DNA of 64,000 nucleotides from Ralstonia pickettii (GCF_030582395.1 NZ_CP104381.1:1922001-1986000); one strand, 5' to 3'; shown: positions 1 to 11,830, counted from the stretch's first letter. The notes: a model not told the origin generated them from the sequence alone. Translations and numbers: made by a program.

Positions 1-1071
1 GCGTATGCCACCTACACGCACGAACGTCAGGAGCAGCTCGTGCAGGCGTATGAGGCGCAGTACGTCTCGCAGCGCAATCTGCTGACCGGCCTGTCGATCG
101 GCGCGGTGCTGCTGGCGGTGATTGCCGGCATGGTCATCACGCGTTCGATCACGCAGCCGATCCGCACGGCAGTGGATGTCGCCCGAACGGTTGCACGTGG
201 CGACCTGAGCAGCCGCATCGACGTGCGCGGCAAGGACGAGACGAGTCACCTGCTCTCCGCCCTGCGCGACATGAACGGCCGCCTGACCGAGATCGTCGAC
301 AAGGTGCGCGACAGCAGCAGCAGCGTCGCGGGCGCCGCCAAACAGATTGCCGCCGGCAATGCCGACCTGAGCCAGCGCACGGAAGCGCAGGCATCTTCGC
401 TGCAGGAGACCGCGGCCAGCATGGAAGAGCTGACGTCCACCGTGAAGCAGAACGCGGAAAACGCCCAGCACGCCACCGCGCTCGCCTCTACTGCCTCGGA
501 AGTGGCGCTCAAGGGCAGCACGGTCGTCAGCCAGGTCGTGTCGACCATGCAGGACATCAGCGACCGCTCGAGCAAGATTGCCGACATCACCGGCATCATC
601 GAAGGCATCGCGTTCCAGACCAACATCCTCGCGTTGAACGCCGCCGTTGAAGCCGCACGCGCGGGCGAGCAGGGCCGCGGCTTTGCGGTGGTGGCCAGCG
701 AGGTGCGCAGCCTGGCGCAGCGTTCGTCAACGGCGGCCAAGGAGATCAAGGAACTGATCGCCTCGTCGGTGGAGCGCATCCATGACGGCTCCACGCTGGC
801 GGGCGAGGCCGGAGAAACGATGACGGAGGTCACGCAAGCTGTGGCCCGCGTCACGCACATCATGGAAGAGATTGCCGCCGCATCGGTGGAGCAGAAGCGC
901 GGCATCGAGCAGGTCAACCAGGCGATCTCGCAAATGGATGAAGTCACGCAGCGCAATGCGGCGCTGGTGGAAGAAGCCGCCGCCGCATCGCAATCGCTGC
1001 AGGACCAAGGGCAGGAGTTGAACGCCACAATGTCGTTCTTCCGCGTCGATCCGCACGCCGTACACGCCTGA
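1..1071 (+). CDS. Methyl-accepting chemotaxis protein, 3' part (5' end outside window)
   Basis: Membrane chemoreceptor that signals to CheA/CheW. The reading frame is open from base 1, so the periplasmic ligand-binding domain and first membrane helix lie outside the window. Visible in order: end of the sensor domain, a membrane helix ([16 protein letters not shown]), a HAMP domain ([20 protein letters not shown]), and a long helical signalling domain with the family hairpin tip ([20 protein letters not shown] and [19 protein letters not shown]). The C-terminus lacks a CheR/CheB docking pentapeptide, which is common for this class. A terminator follows at 1119. The ligand cannot be told from this part. 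Confidence 0.95.
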   Translation, partial: AYATYTHERQEQLVQAYEAQYVSQRNLLTGLSIGAVLLAVIAGMVITRSITQPIRTAVDVARTVARGDLSSRIDVRGKDETSHLLSALRDMNGRLTEIVDKVRDSSSSVAGAAKQIAAGNADLSQRTEAQASSLQETAASMEELTSTVKQNAENAQHATALASTASEVALKGSTVVSQVVSTMQDISDRSSKIADITGIIEGIAFQTNILALNAAVEAARAGEQGRGFAVVASEVRSLAQRSSTAAKEIKELIASSVERIHDGSTLAGEAGETMTEVTQAVARVTHIMEEIAAASVEQKRGIEQVNQAISQMDEVTQRNAALVEEAAAASQSLQDQGQELNATMSFFRVDPHAVHA

Positions 1072-1118
1072 TCCGGACACTGTCACTGTTGTAGCCGTCA
1101 TCTCCAATCTGTCCTTCA

Positions 1119-1153
1119 GCCCGCCGCCGAAAGGCCGCGGGCGTTTTCTTTTT
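1119..1153 (+). terminator. Rho-independent terminator after the chemoreceptor gene
   Basis: Stem GCCCGC (1119-1124) pairs with GCGGGC (1137-1142). Inside it a second stem, GCC/GGC, closes a GAAA loop. A T-rich tail (GTTTTCTTTTTTC) follows. The rest of the gap to 1388 shows nothing beyond a likely promoter region for the next gene. Confidence 0.75.
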
Positions 1154-1387
1154 TCTGTCCTGTGTCTTTCGTTAGGCCGTCGTTCGTGACTTCCGCTGCA
1201 TTGGCGGGCTCGCACGCGCGACGCAAAGTGAACTTGCCCAGTCTCTCATCTGCGACGGGGCAAGTTGGGGCCGCGTTCGGCCCGCCCTGCCGACGAAGGC
1301 CACCATGCGACACACAAGCCCACACCTGCAACGCGGCCCGCTTCCCACCCTCCTGCCGTGCACGCAGCTCGACGACCGGAGGCCGGC

Positions 1388-2404
1388 ATGATCCGGCTGC
1401 GCCTCGCGCATTCGCTGCGCCCACGGGCAGTACCGCAGACACAACCCATCCCGCCGCTCGCTGAACAACTGCGTGAAGAGTGCGAAGCCATGGCCCGCTT
1501 TGCCCTGCATCACGGGCTTCCCGTTGCGCCGGAACTCATCGCTCAGCTCGGCGAACTCATCGACGGTCAAACGTCTGCGCATGCCACACCGCACCACGCG
1601 CTGGCCGCAATCCACCGCAAACTTGCGGCAGCCATTGCCCCGGCCACACCGCAGGCCGTCACGCTGCTCGACGCACAGCATCGCAGCGATCATCCGTTCC
1701 CGTGGCTCGGCCCGGTGCCGTTGATCCGGCTGCTGACCAGCGCCGCGATCGTCTTCCTGATCGCCGTGATTGCCACGGGCATGTCGCCCGACGTGTCGAG
1801 CGCGAACATCGACCGGGGCTTTCTGGATTCGGACGGCGCGCCCCTGCTGTGGAACACGCTGTTCCTGCTGTTCTGCGCGGGCTTGGGTGCGTCGTTTGCC
1901 ACGCTGTTTCAGGCACATCGCTACGTGGCCGCGTCCACCTACGACCCCAAGTACGACGCCTCCTACTGCGCGCGGTTGATCCTCGGGGTGATTGCCGGAT
2001 TGATCCTGGTGGAGATGCTGCCCGCGCAAGTGTTCGACCGGGGCAGCATGCACAGCTTCGGCAAACCGGCGCTGGCGATGTTGGGGGGCTTCTCTGCCAC
2101 GGCGGTGCACCGGCTGCTGCAGCGGCTGGTGGACGCGCTGGAAACGCTCGTGCGCGGTGATCGGTCCGCCGATACCGACGCCGCCATGCAAGCCTATCGG
2201 GCCCGCGCCGCCAGCGAGCGCACGCAGTGGCAAAGCGAACTCGCCGCCAACCTGATCGAGCTGCAGCAATCGTTCGACGGCACTGCTTCTCCCGAGGCGA
2301 TGCGCAAGCGCCTGGCCGACTTCACGCGCGCCATGCTCGCCGCCAGCGACCCGGCGGCCACCCCGCCGCCGTCTCTCTCAGCCGGCGGCCCTTCCAAGGA
2401 GTGA
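1388..2404 (+). CDS. Unknown multi-pass membrane protein (338 aa)
   Basis: I do not recognise a named family. The ATG at 1388 has GGAGG at 1378-1382, five bases upstream, and is preferred over the longer frame from 1265, whose extra codons look non-coding. The protein has a soluble N-terminal part of about 110 residues and four hydrophobic segments (LLTSAAIVFLIAVIATGM; NTLFLLFCAGLGASFATLF; LILGVIAGLILVEMLP; ALAMLGGFSATAVHRLLQ). A charged helical tail carries a conspicuous EAMRKRLADFTRAML segment and ends Pro/Ser-rich. The next gene begins 4 bp after the stop, so the two are almost certainly co-transcribed and may form one membrane complex. Confidence 0.75.
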   Translation: MIRLRLAHSLRPRAVPQTQPIPPLAEQLREECEAMARFALHHGLPVAPELIAQLGELIDGQTSAHATPHHALAAIHRKLAAAIAPATPQAVTLLDAQHRSDHPFPWLGPVPLIRLLTSAAIVFLIAVIATGMSPDVSSANIDRGFLDSDGAPLLWNTLFLLFCAGLGASFATLFQAHRYVAASTYDPKYDASYCARLILGVIAGLILVEMLPAQVFDRGSMHSFGKPALAMLGGFSATAVHRLLQRLVDALETLVRGDRSADTDAAMQAYRARAASERTQWQSELAANLIELQQSFDGTASPEAMRKRLADFTRAMLAASDPAATPPPSLSAGGPSKE

Positions 2405-2408
2405 CCTC

Positions 2409-3212
2409 ATGCTCTTCCTCTACAACATCCCCGCATGGGCGATGGGCGCGGTCATCGTCTTCGCCACGCTGCTCATTGCATTGGGCGGCTACGTGCTGTT
2501 CCGTCGTGTTTTCCCGGTCACGCTCGACGCCGAACAGCGCAACATGACCATCGCCATGATGACGGCTGTCACAACCATCAACTCGCTGCTGGTCGCCTTT
2601 TCTGCCATCTCGGTATGGGGTGCCTATCAAGCCGCGACCGACATCGTGGCCGCGGAAGCTGCGTGTGCTACGGAACTTGCACGCGACCTCTCCGCGTTCT
2701 CGCACCCGAGCGCCACCGCCGCGCGCAGCGAGCTGGTCACTTATCTGCAGCACGTTGTGCGCGACGAATGGCCGAGCATGCAGCAGCACGCGCATCCTGA
2801 TGCCAACACGGAGGCTGCGTTCGACATCATGTTCGCTACGGCCAACCGCATCACGCCCCGCGACGACCGCGAGCGCGTGCTGCTGGTCGAAGTGCTCGCC
2901 CGTGTCAACGAGATGGTGAAGTACCGGGAGAAACGCCTGCAGAACCTGGAAGCCGCCATGCCCGGCACGCTATGGGGCGTGATGCTGATCGCCAGCAGCC
3001 TGTCGTTGTTGCTGCTCTACGCGCTGCCGGCCACGCGCTTTCACATGGCGCTGGTGGCGGTGTGGGCGACCACGCTCGGCCTCGCGTTCTTCTTTGTGCT
3101 GGCCGTGGACAGGCCCTTTGCCGGGGAAGTCAGCGTCAGTGCGACGCCGCTTGAGCGCGCCATCCAGACGTTATCGAACGACGAGCCGCAGGCGCATCCC
3201 GGGCTCGACTGA
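2409..3212 (+). CDS. DUF4239-like (bestrophin-like) membrane protein
   Basis: 267 residues with two membrane helices near the N-terminus, a soluble helical middle of about 110 residues, and two more helices before a short tail (LIASSLSLLLLYALPA; LVAVWATTLGLAFFFVLAV). This 2+2 layout and the RRVFP...TTINSLLVAFSAISVW region fit the DUF4239 family, which has distant similarity to bestrophin-type channels. That assignment is from memory. The AAGGAG before the start overlaps the end of the preceding gene, 4 bp away. Function unknown; a channel role is only a guess. Confidence 0.75.
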   Translation: MLFLYNIPAWAMGAVIVFATLLIALGGYVLFRRVFPVTLDAEQRNMTIAMMTAVTTINSLLVAFSAISVWGAYQAATDIVAAEAACATELARDLSAFSHPSATAARSELVTYLQHVVRDEWPSMQQHAHPDANTEAAFDIMFATANRITPRDDRERVLLVEVLARVNEMVKYREKRLQNLEAAMPGTLWGVMLIASSLSLLLLYALPATRFHMALVAVWATTLGLAFFFVLAVDRPFAGEVSVSATPLERAIQTLSNDEPQAHPGLD

Positions 3213-3311
3213 GCGCGCGCCGCCTCGCCGCGATGCCCCGCTTGCGTTGTCAGGGCTGGCGGGAGAGGTCAGCCCCGGGGTCGGAGTTCCCACGCTTCGG
3301 CCCTGCCATTT

Positions 3312-3338
3312 GCCGGCTCGTCGGGAGCCGGCTTTTTT
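3312..3338 (+). terminator. Terminator for the membrane-protein pair
   Basis: GCCGGCT (3312-3318) and AGCCGGC (3326-3332) form a 7-bp stem with a 7-base loop followed by six T. The T-tract overlaps the TAA stop codon of the convergent symporter gene (3337-3339), so two convergent units are packed end to end. Confidence 0.8.
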
Positions 3339-5400
3339 ACAGCGGATCGCGAATGTAGCCAACGAGTTTGTCGACCACCGGCCGGTTCGGCTTGGTCAGC
3401 AGGCTCACGACAATCGCCGCAACAAACCCCGCCGGTACGCCGAACGCACCCGAGGCGATCGGATCGACACCAAACCAGGGCTGGCCGAGTACACCCGTCA
3501 TGCGCGTGAAGAACGGGTAGTTGGCGATGATGTAGTACACGCTCACGGCCAGCCCCGTCAGCATGCCGGCGATGGCACCGGCACGATTGGTGCGCTTCCA
3601 GAACACGCCCAGCACCAATACCGGAAAGAAGCACGACGCCGCCAGCGAGAAGGCTGCCCCGACCAGGAAGAGGATGTTGCCCGGCTTCAATGACGTCACA
3701 TAGGCAGCCAGCAGAGCCACGCCCAGCAACACAACTTTGGCGCTCGTCACGCGCCGCTGGTGGCTGGCCGTGTTGTCGATCATGTGGAAGTACACATCGT
3801 GCGACAGCGCATTGGCGATGGTCAGCAGCAGGCCATCCGCAGTCGACAGCGCCGCCGCCAGCGCACCGGCCGCGATCAGGCCCGACAACACGTACGGCAG
3901 CCCGGCAATCTCGGGCGCGGCCAGCACAACCATGTCCGGCTGCATCATCACCTCCGCCCACTGCACGATGCCGTCGCCGTTGATGTCATGCAGCGCAAAC
4001 ACAGGCGGGTCGACCTTGCGCCAAGGCACGACCCATTGCGGCAGGTCGGCAAACGGGGTGCCGACGAGGTGCTGCAACAGATCGAGTTTGACGAGCGCCG
4101 CCAGCGCCGGCGCCGACACATACAGCAGCGCCACGAAAACCAGCGTCCAACTCACGGAATTGCGTGTCTCGCGCACCGACGGCGTGGTGTGAAAGCGCGT
4201 GAGGATGTGCGGCAGGCTGGCCGTGCCAACCATCAGGCAAAACACCAGCAGCACAAAGTTCAGTCGCTCGGTGCCCCGCTCGTTTTGCGACGCCGACGGG
4301 AATGGTTCGGTGGACGGTGGCGCCATGCGGCTGCGTGCCAGCGCATCTTCGCGCTGCTGGTTCCAAAGGATCGACGCGGTGGCCGCATCCGGCGGAAACT
4401 CTTCCCGCTGGCGCTCCAGCGCCTTGATCTCGCGCAGCGGCGCGTTGCGTTCGCGGGCAAGTTTGAGCTGAGCATTCAATGCCTCGCGCGCATGCTCGAA
4501 CGACCGCGGCAACTGCGAGATGCGCTCCTGCAGCGCCTTGGCCTCATTCAGAAAGTGGTCACGCACGTGCTGCTCGGCCGGGTCGTGCGCAATGCGCCGC
4601 TCCTCTTTCTCGATCTGCACCAGCAGCCGACCCGTAGAAAGCTGCGGCACCGGATCGTGATACCGATGCCAACCGATGATCGCCACCACGCCCAGAAAGG
4701 ACACGATCATGATGATGTACTGCGCCACCTGCGTCCACGTCACAGCACGCATGCCGCCCAGGAACGAGCACACCAGAATGCCCGCCAGCCCGAAGAACAC
4801 GCCCACCGAAAACTCGACGCCGATAAACCGCGTGACCACCAGCCCCACACCCTGGATCTGCGCGACGAGGTAGACGAAGGAACACAGCGACGCGCCCAGC
4901 ACCGCGATGCCCCGCACGACAGAACTTCCGCCGCGCTCGCCGTTGCCGTATCGGTTGGCTAGGAAATCCGGCACCGTGTAACCACCGAACTTGCGCAGAT
5001 ATGGCGCGAGGAGGAAAGCGACGAGGCAGTAGCCGCCCGTCCAACCCATGACATAAGCGAGGCCCTCATAGCCCGAGGCGAACACGATGCCCGCCAGGCC
5101 GATGAACGAGGCGGCGCTCATCCAGTCGGCCGCCGTGGCCATGCCGTTGAAGAATGCGGGGACGCGGCGCCCTGCTACGTAATACTCGGTCAGATCGGCG
5201 GTGCGGCAGATCAGTCCGATGCACGCATAGATCGCGATGGTGACGAACAGGAACACATAACCGAGCCATACGCCCGGCCCGCGCACGTGTTCGATCGCGC
5301 CCATCATCACGATGAAGAGCAGCAGCCCTACGGTATAGAGCCCGTAATACAGAAACAGCCGCTTGCGGAAGCGGCTGTCTTGTTGCGAGTCGGTGGCCAA
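3337..5400 (-). CDS. Sodium:solute symporter, acetate-permease-like (VC_2705 type), with coiled-coil insert and EF-hand loop
   Basis: 687-residue SSSF-family transporter, probably for acetate or another short carboxylate, because it follows acs by only 22 bp. The family core is clear: AEYYVAGR-like segment (LTEYYVAGRRVPAFFNGMA), TAADWMSAASFIG, GYTVPDFLANRYG, and STADGLLLTIANALSHD. Two oddities: a charged helical insert at about residues 250-370, which makes it longer than the ~550 residues of ActP, and a loop at residues 472-483, DINGDGIVQWAE, which matches a canonical EF-hand calcium loop. There is no ATG or GTG at the 5' end; the first usable codon is TTG at 5400. Substrate not proven. Confidence 0.88.
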   Translation of the reverse strand: MATDSQQDSRFRKRLFLYYGLYTVGLLLFIVMMGAIEHVRGPGVWLGYVFLFVTIAIYACIGLICRTADLTEYYVAGRRVPAFFNGMATAADWMSAASFIGLAGIVFASGYEGLAYVMGWTGGYCLVAFLLAPYLRKFGGYTVPDFLANRYGNGERGGSSVVRGIAVLGASLCSFVYLVAQIQGVGLVVTRFIGVEFSVGVFFGLAGILVCSFLGGMRAVTWTQVAQYIIMIVSFLGVVAIIGWHRYHDPVPQLSTGRLLVQIEKEERRIAHDPAEQHVRDHFLNEAKALQERISQLPRSFEHAREALNAQLKLARERNAPLREIKALERQREEFPPDAATASILWNQQREDALARSRMAPPSTEPFPSASQNERGTERLNFVLLVFCLMVGTASLPHILTRFHTTPSVRETRNSVSWTLVFVALLYVSAPALAALVKLDLLQHLVGTPFADLPQWVVPWRKVDPPVFALHDINGDGIVQWAEVMMQPDMVVLAAPEIAGLPYVLSGLIAAGALAAALSTADGLLLTIANALSHDVYFHMIDNTASHQRRVTSAKVVLLGVALLAAYVTSLKPGNILFLVGAAFSLAASCFFPVLVLGVFWKRTNRAGAIAGMLTGLAVSVYYIIANYPFFTRMTGVLGQPWFGVDPIASGAFGVPAGFVAAIVVSLLTKPNRPVVDKLVGYIRDPL
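3952..3987 (-). other. EF-hand-type calcium-binding loop inside the symporter
   Basis: These 36 bases encode DINGDGIVQWAE, residues 472-483 of the symporter. Ligand positions 1 (D), 3 (N), 5 (D), 7 (backbone) and 12 (E), and the G at position 6, all fit the canonical DxNxDGxxxxxE pattern. The loop lies in a hydrophilic stretch between late membrane helices. Calcium binding is inferred from the motif alone. Confidence 0.7.
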
Positions 5401-5422
5401 GATTGGCGACCAGCGCTGGCGG

Positions 5423-7405
<1,983 letters not shown>

Positions 7406-7514
7406 GGTGTCTCCTGATAGCGATGTCTGTAGTCGTTTTGCGGCGAATCTAAGGGGCTGACCTGACTCCAGCCTTACGCATTTCTGCGCCGCAAACCGAC
7501 GTGAAGGGCATTAC

Positions 7515-7520
7515 TATAAT
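7515..7520 (+). promoter_or_regulatory. Possible -10 box upstream of the DMT transporter
   Basis: A perfect TATAAT lies about 90 bases before the transporter start. No good -35 hexamer is seen 16-18 bases upstream, so this is a weak call. Confidence 0.3.
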
Positions 7521-7608
7521 GCGTCACTTCCTGTTACGGCACGCATCGCAGCGCAACATAGCCGGCCAGAGAGCCGTGTCCCGTGCCGGTTTCCACTGAT
7601 TTCTCATC

Positions 7609-8568
7609 GTGCCCATCCACGCCCTTTTCCTGATTGCTGCCATGGCACTGGTCGGCAGCAACGTCGGTTTCGGTAAATCGATCGTCGCCGTCATGCCGGT
7701 GATGCTGTTTGCGTTGCTGCGTTTTCTGATTGCCATCGTGTGCATGGCGCCGTGGTACAAGCCCGCGCGCATGCGCCGCGTGACGCGCGGCGAGTGGACC
7801 AACCTGTTCCTCCAAGCCTTCTTCGGTACGTTCGGTTTTACGTTGCTGATGCTGAACGGCGTGCGGCTGACCTCGGCGCTGGCTGCGGGCATCATCACCA
7901 GTACGATTCCAGCCGCGGTGGCGCTGCTGTCATGGCTGGTGCTGCGCGAAAAACCCTCGGGGCGGACGCTGGCGTCGGTGGTACTGGCGGTGGCCGGCGT
8001 CGCCATTCTCAACGCGTACCGCGGGGGCGAATCCTCGGGCGCTGCCCCTGCCGATGCGGCGCAGGCACTGCTGGGCAATGCGCTGGTGATGGGCGCGGTC
8101 TTATGCGAATCGATCTACGTGATTCTGTCGCGGCGGCTGACGCAAACCTTGCCCGCTATCGAGATCTGCGCGTACACGCACCTGATCGGCGGCCTGCTGA
8201 TGCTGCCGCTGGGGCTCATGCCGCTGCTCACGTTCGATCTGTCGGGCGTGCCGTTGCCGATCTGGGGCCTGGTGCTTTGGTATGCGCTGTCGGCCAGCAT
8301 CTTCTCGTTCTGGCTGTGGATGAAGGGCATTCGGCACGTGCCGGCTCACCTTGCGGGCGTGTTCACTTCGGTGCTGCCGATAGCGGCCGCCACCTATGGC
8401 ATCGTGGCGCTGGGCGAAACCCCGGGCTGGCCGCACGGCATCGCGCTGGCGTGCGTCGTGGCAGGCATCCTTGTCGCGAGCTGGCCAGCACGGCCGCGAC
8501 ATCCGGCGCGCCGCTCCCGTGTGGCGGACCCGCTGGACCCGCTCGATCCGTCACTGGACCGCGAATAG
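7609..8568 (+). CDS. DMT-superfamily (EamA) transporter
   Basis: 319 residues with about ten membrane helices arranged as two EamA repeats, the usual drug/metabolite exporter layout. The first repeat includes [20 protein letters not shown] and the [20 protein letters not shown] segment; the second ends with the VAGILVASW helix and a basic cytoplasmic tail. The start is a GTG at 7609 ([16 protein letters not shown]); no better ATG keeps the first helix intact. Substrate cannot be predicted. It is divergent from acs. Confidence 0.88.
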   Translation: MPIHALFLIAAMALVGSNVGFGKSIVAVMPVMLFALLRFLIAIVCMAPWYKPARMRRVTRGEWTNLFLQAFFGTFGFTLLMLNGVRLTSALAAGIITSTIPAAVALLSWLVLREKPSGRTLASVVLAVAGVAILNAYRGGESSGAAPADAAQALLGNALVMGAVLCESIYVILSRRLTQTLPAIEICAYTHLIGGLLMLPLGLMPLLTFDLSGVPLPIWGLVLWYALSASIFSFWLWMKGIRHVPAHLAGVFTSVLPIAAATYGIVALGETPGWPHGIALACVVAGILVASWPARPRHPARRSRVADPLDPLDPSLDRE

Positions 8569-8656
8569 CGCAGGCCGGCTGCAGCCGTCTTTCACTCAGC
8601 GATTCGGCAAACTTGGGACGCTACAATCGCCCGCTTTTCACCCGCCCCTGTTTGCC

Positions 8657-9196
8657 ATGAAGTCGCCCATCGCTCCGCTGCGCCCGATTCCGCGCCTCAT
8701 CTTCTTTTCCCGCTGGCTGCAACTGCCGCTTTACATGGGGCTGATCATCGCCCAGGCAGCGTATGTGTACCTCTTCGTCGTCGAGGTGTGGCACCTGGTT
8801 TCGCACCTGGGCGACATGGACGAAACCAAGATCATGCTGGCCGTGCTGGGCCTGATCGACGTGGTCATGATCTCCAACCTGCTGATCATGGTGATCATCG
8901 GCGGGTACGACATCTTTGTGTCCAAGCTCGGGATCGAAGGCCATGAAGATGAGCCCGAATGGCTGGACCACGTCAATGCCGGTGTGCTGAAGGTGAAACT
9001 GTCGATGGCGCTGATCAGCATCTCGTCGATCCACCTGCTCAAGACGTTCATCGACGCGGCCCAGAAAGACACGCACACGATCCTGTGGCAGGTAGCGATC
9101 CACGTGGCGTTCCTGGTGTCTGCGCTGGTGATGGCGTGGGTGGACCGCATCGTTTCGCACGCGCATCCGCACGGCGAGGCTGCCGACGCACATTGA
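8657..9196 (+). CDS. UPF0114 (YqhA-like) membrane protein
   Basis: 179-residue inner-membrane protein. The sequence matches the UPF0114/YqhA family: [40 protein letters not shown], and [20 protein letters not shown]. Three to four membrane helices are visible, with a short acidic loop ([12 protein letters not shown]) and a His-rich C-terminus. ATG 8657 is chosen because it begins the family's conserved region; the longer frame upstream runs into non-coding sequence. Family function is unknown; links to bestrophin-like or ion-flux roles are speculative. Confidence 0.88.
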   Translation: MKSPIAPLRPIPRLIFFSRWLQLPLYMGLIIAQAAYVYLFVVEVWHLVSHLGDMDETKIMLAVLGLIDVVMISNLLIMVIIGGYDIFVSKLGIEGHEDEPEWLDHVNAGVLKVKLSMALISISSIHLLKTFIDAAQKDTHTILWQVAIHVAFLVSALVMAWVDRIVSHAHPHGEAADAH

Positions 9197-9385
9197 CGCT
9201 GCGCCCTTGTCGGCGCGGCGATTCCGACGAACGCGCTCGGACAATCCGCGCCCGACATTGGGTGTATGATCTCGGGCTATTCTGAGCCTGCGGCGCCCGC
9301 CGTCCAGGTCACAGGCAGGGAGTGAAGGCCACAGAGCACTGCCCTGCCGCACCGGCTTTTCATTCCTATACGTTGGTCCCCCACC

Positions 9386-10921
9386 ATGACCGTCATTCGT
9401 CAAGAAGACCTCATCCAGAGCGTTGCCGACGCCCTGCAGTACATCAGCTATTACCACCCGATGGACTACATCACTGCTCTGGGCCGCGCCTATGAGCAGG
9501 AACAGAGCCCCGCGGCCAAGGATGCCATCGCGCAGATCCTGACCAACAGCCGCATGTGCGCAGAAGGCAAGCGCCCGATCTGCCAGGACACCGGCATCGT
9601 CACCGTGTTCCTGAAGGTCGGCATGAACGTGCGCTGGGGAAGCGAAAACGGCAACGCCACGATGAGCCTGGAAGACATGGTCAACGAAGGCGTGCGCCGC
9701 GCGTACAACGACGTCGACAACAAGCTGCGCGCAAGCGTGCTGGCTGATCCGGCCGGCAAGCGCACCAACACGAAGGACAACACCCCGGCCGTGATCAACA
9801 TGTCGATCGTGCCGGGCGACACGGTGGACGTGATCGTCGCAGCCAAGGGCGGCGGCTCGGAGGCCAAGTCGAAGTTCGTGATGCTGAATCCGTCGGACTC
9901 GATCGTCGACTGGGTGCTCAAGACCGTGCCGACCATGGGCGCCGGCTGGTGCCCGCCGGGCATGCTGGGCATCGGCATTGGCGGCACGGCTGAAAAGGCC
10001 ATGCTGCTGGCCAAGGAAGCCCTGATGGAGCCGATCGACATTCAAGACCTGATCGCCCGCGGCCCCAGCAACCGCGCTGAAGAACTGCGCATCGAGCTGT
10101 ACGAGAAGGTCAACGCACTGGGCATTGGCGCGCAAGGCCTGGGCGGCCTGGCCACCGTGCTCGACGTGAAGATCCTGGACTACCCGACGCACGCCGCCAA
10201 CCTGCCGGTCGCCATGATCCCGAACTGCGCCGCCACACGTCATGCGCACTTCACACTGGACGGCAGCGGCGTTGCCAAGCTGGAAGCGCCGGACCTGTCG
10301 CAATGGCCGAAGGTCGAGTGGGCACCGAATACGGAAACGTCGAAGCGCGTCGACCTGAACACGCTCACGCCGGAAGAAGTGGCCTCGTGGAAGCCGGGCC
10401 AGACGCTGCTGCTCAACGGCAAGATGCTGACCGGCCGTGACGCTGCACACAAGCGCATTGCAGACATGCTGGCCAAGGGCGAGAAACTGCCGATCGACTT
10501 CACCAACCGCGTGATCTACTACGTCGGCCCGGTTGACCCGGTGCGGGATGAAGTCGTGGGCCCGGCCGGCCCGACCACCGCCACCCGCATGGACAAGTTC
10601 ACCGAGACGATGCTCGCCCAGACGGGCCTGATCGCCATGGTGGGCAAGGCCGAGCGCGGCCCGGTCGCCATCGAGTCCATCAAGAAACACAAGTCGGCTT
10701 ACCTGATGGCCGTGGGCGGCGCGGCGTACCTGGTGTCGAAGGCCATCCGCGGTTCGAAGGTGCTGGCGTTCGAAGACCTGGGCATGGAAGCCATCTACGA
10801 ATTCGATGTGAAGGACATGCCTGTCACCGTCGCGGTGGACAGCTCGGGCACGTCGGTCCACAAGACCGGCCCGGCGGAATGGCAAGCGAAGATCGGCAAG
10901 ATTCCGGTCGCAGCGGGCTGA
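9386..10921 (+). CDS. fumA: Fumarate hydratase, class I (4Fe-4S)
   Basis: Interconverts fumarate and malate in the TCA cycle with an oxygen-sensitive iron-sulfur cluster. 511 residues, with the N-terminal catalytic domain (CAEGKRPICQDTGIVTVFLK; GGGSEAKSKF; GIGIGGTAEKAMLLAKEAL) and the C-terminal fumarase domain (LLLNGKMLTGRDAAHKRI; YYVGPVDPVRDEVVGPAGPT). This is the single-chain form, longer at the middle than two-subunit fumarases. murI follows 20 bp downstream and may be co-transcribed. The ribosome binding site is poor (CCCCACC before ATG). Confidence 0.95.
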   Translation: MTVIRQEDLIQSVADALQYISYYHPMDYITALGRAYEQEQSPAAKDAIAQILTNSRMCAEGKRPICQDTGIVTVFLKVGMNVRWGSENGNATMSLEDMVNEGVRRAYNDVDNKLRASVLADPAGKRTNTKDNTPAVINMSIVPGDTVDVIVAAKGGGSEAKSKFVMLNPSDSIVDWVLKTVPTMGAGWCPPGMLGIGIGGTAEKAMLLAKEALMEPIDIQDLIARGPSNRAEELRIELYEKVNALGIGAQGLGGLATVLDVKILDYPTHAANLPVAMIPNCAATRHAHFTLDGSGVAKLEAPDLSQWPKVEWAPNTETSKRVDLNTLTPEEVASWKPGQTLLLNGKMLTGRDAAHKRIADMLAKGEKLPIDFTNRVIYYVGPVDPVRDEVVGPAGPTTATRMDKFTETMLAQTGLIAMVGKAERGPVAIESIKKHKSAYLMAVGGAAYLVSKAIRGSKVLAFEDLGMEAIYEFDVKDMPVTVAVDSSGTSVHKTGPAEWQAKIGKIPVAAG

Positions 10922-10941
10922 TCCGTTCATTCACATTCAAT

Positions 10942-11790
10942 ATGACGACACGCGCGCAGGCACCGGTCGGGGTCTTTGATTCCGGCCTTGGCGGGCTCTC
11001 CGTCCTGCGCGCGATTCGCGCCGAACTGCCGGCTGAATCGCTTCTCTACCTGGCGGATTCCCGCCATGCCCCGTACGGGGAAAAATCTCCCGAATTCATT
11101 GCCGAGCGCACGCTCCGTGTGTGCGAATGGCTCGTCGACCAAGGCTGCAAGGCGTTGGTGATCGCCTGCAACACTGCCACGGCGCAGGCTGTACATGTGC
11201 TGCGGGAAAAGCTCGCGGTGCCGGTGATTGGCGTCGAGCCCGGCTTGAAGCCAGCGGTTGCCACGTCGAAGAGCCGTGTGATCGGCGTGCTCGCGACCGA
11301 AAGCACGCTGCGCAGCGAGAAGTTTGCACGCCTGCTGGCGGCTGCCTCCGGCGATTGCAAGGTGCTGAGCCAACCTGGCTACGGCCTCGTCCCCCTGATC
11401 GAGCGCGGCGATACCCACTCGCCTGCGGTGCTTGAACTGCTGCGGGCCTATCTGCAGCCCATGCTGGACGCGCATGCCGACACGCTGGTGCTCGGCTGCA
11501 CGCACTACCCATTCCTGGAAGATGCCATCCGCGAGATTGCGGGCGACCGGCTGACATTGATCGACACCGGCCATGCGGTCGCGCGTCATCTCGGGCGCAC
11601 GCTTACGGCGGCGGGATTGCACGCGTCGGGCCAGGCTGCTTCGCCGCGCTTCATGAGCACCGGCGACGTGCTTCCGCTGCAAGCCATGGTGGCTGCATTG
11701 CTAGGAGAGGCGCCCATGGCGCAGCGCGTCGACATTGGCGATGCGCCGCTCCCCCCTGCAGCGACCTCCCTCTCTTCGCAAGCTGAATAA
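10942..11790 (+). CDS. murI: Glutamate racemase
   Basis: Makes D-glutamate for peptidoglycan. 282 residues from ATG 10942. The two catalytic cysteines are present: Cys76 in ACNTAT and Cys186 in GCTHYP, together with GVFDSGLGGLSVLRAI at the N-terminus and DSRHAPYGEKS. ATG 10942 follows the fumA stop by 20 bp and sits right at the start of the family homology; a longer in-frame start would overlap fumA. A bidirectional terminator follows directly after the stop. Confidence 0.95.
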   Translation: MTTRAQAPVGVFDSGLGGLSVLRAIRAELPAESLLYLADSRHAPYGEKSPEFIAERTLRVCEWLVDQGCKALVIACNTATAQAVHVLREKLAVPVIGVEPGLKPAVATSKSRVIGVLATESTLRSEKFARLLAAASGDCKVLSQPGYGLVPLIERGDTHSPAVLELLRAYLQPMLDAHADTLVLGCTHYPFLEDAIREIAGDRLTLIDTGHAVARHLGRTLTAAGLHASGQAASPRFMSTGDVLPLQAMVAALLGEAPMAQRVDIGDAPLPPAATSLSSQAE

Positions 11791-11820
11791 AAAAACGCCA
11801 CCTGGGTAGGTGGCGTTTTT
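11791..11820. terminator. Bidirectional terminator between murI and the convergent symporter
   Basis: CGCCACCT (11796-11803) and AGGTGGCG (11808-11815) form an 8-bp stem with loop GGGT, flanked by A-run on the left and T-run on the right, so it can stop transcription from both sides. Confidence 0.88.
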
Positions 11821-11830
11821 ACCTTGGGCC

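Noticed and set aside
8621..10930. 769-codon open frame antisense to fumA and the UPF0114 gene
   Set aside because: Low-complexity shadow of strong sense genes; no domain visible.
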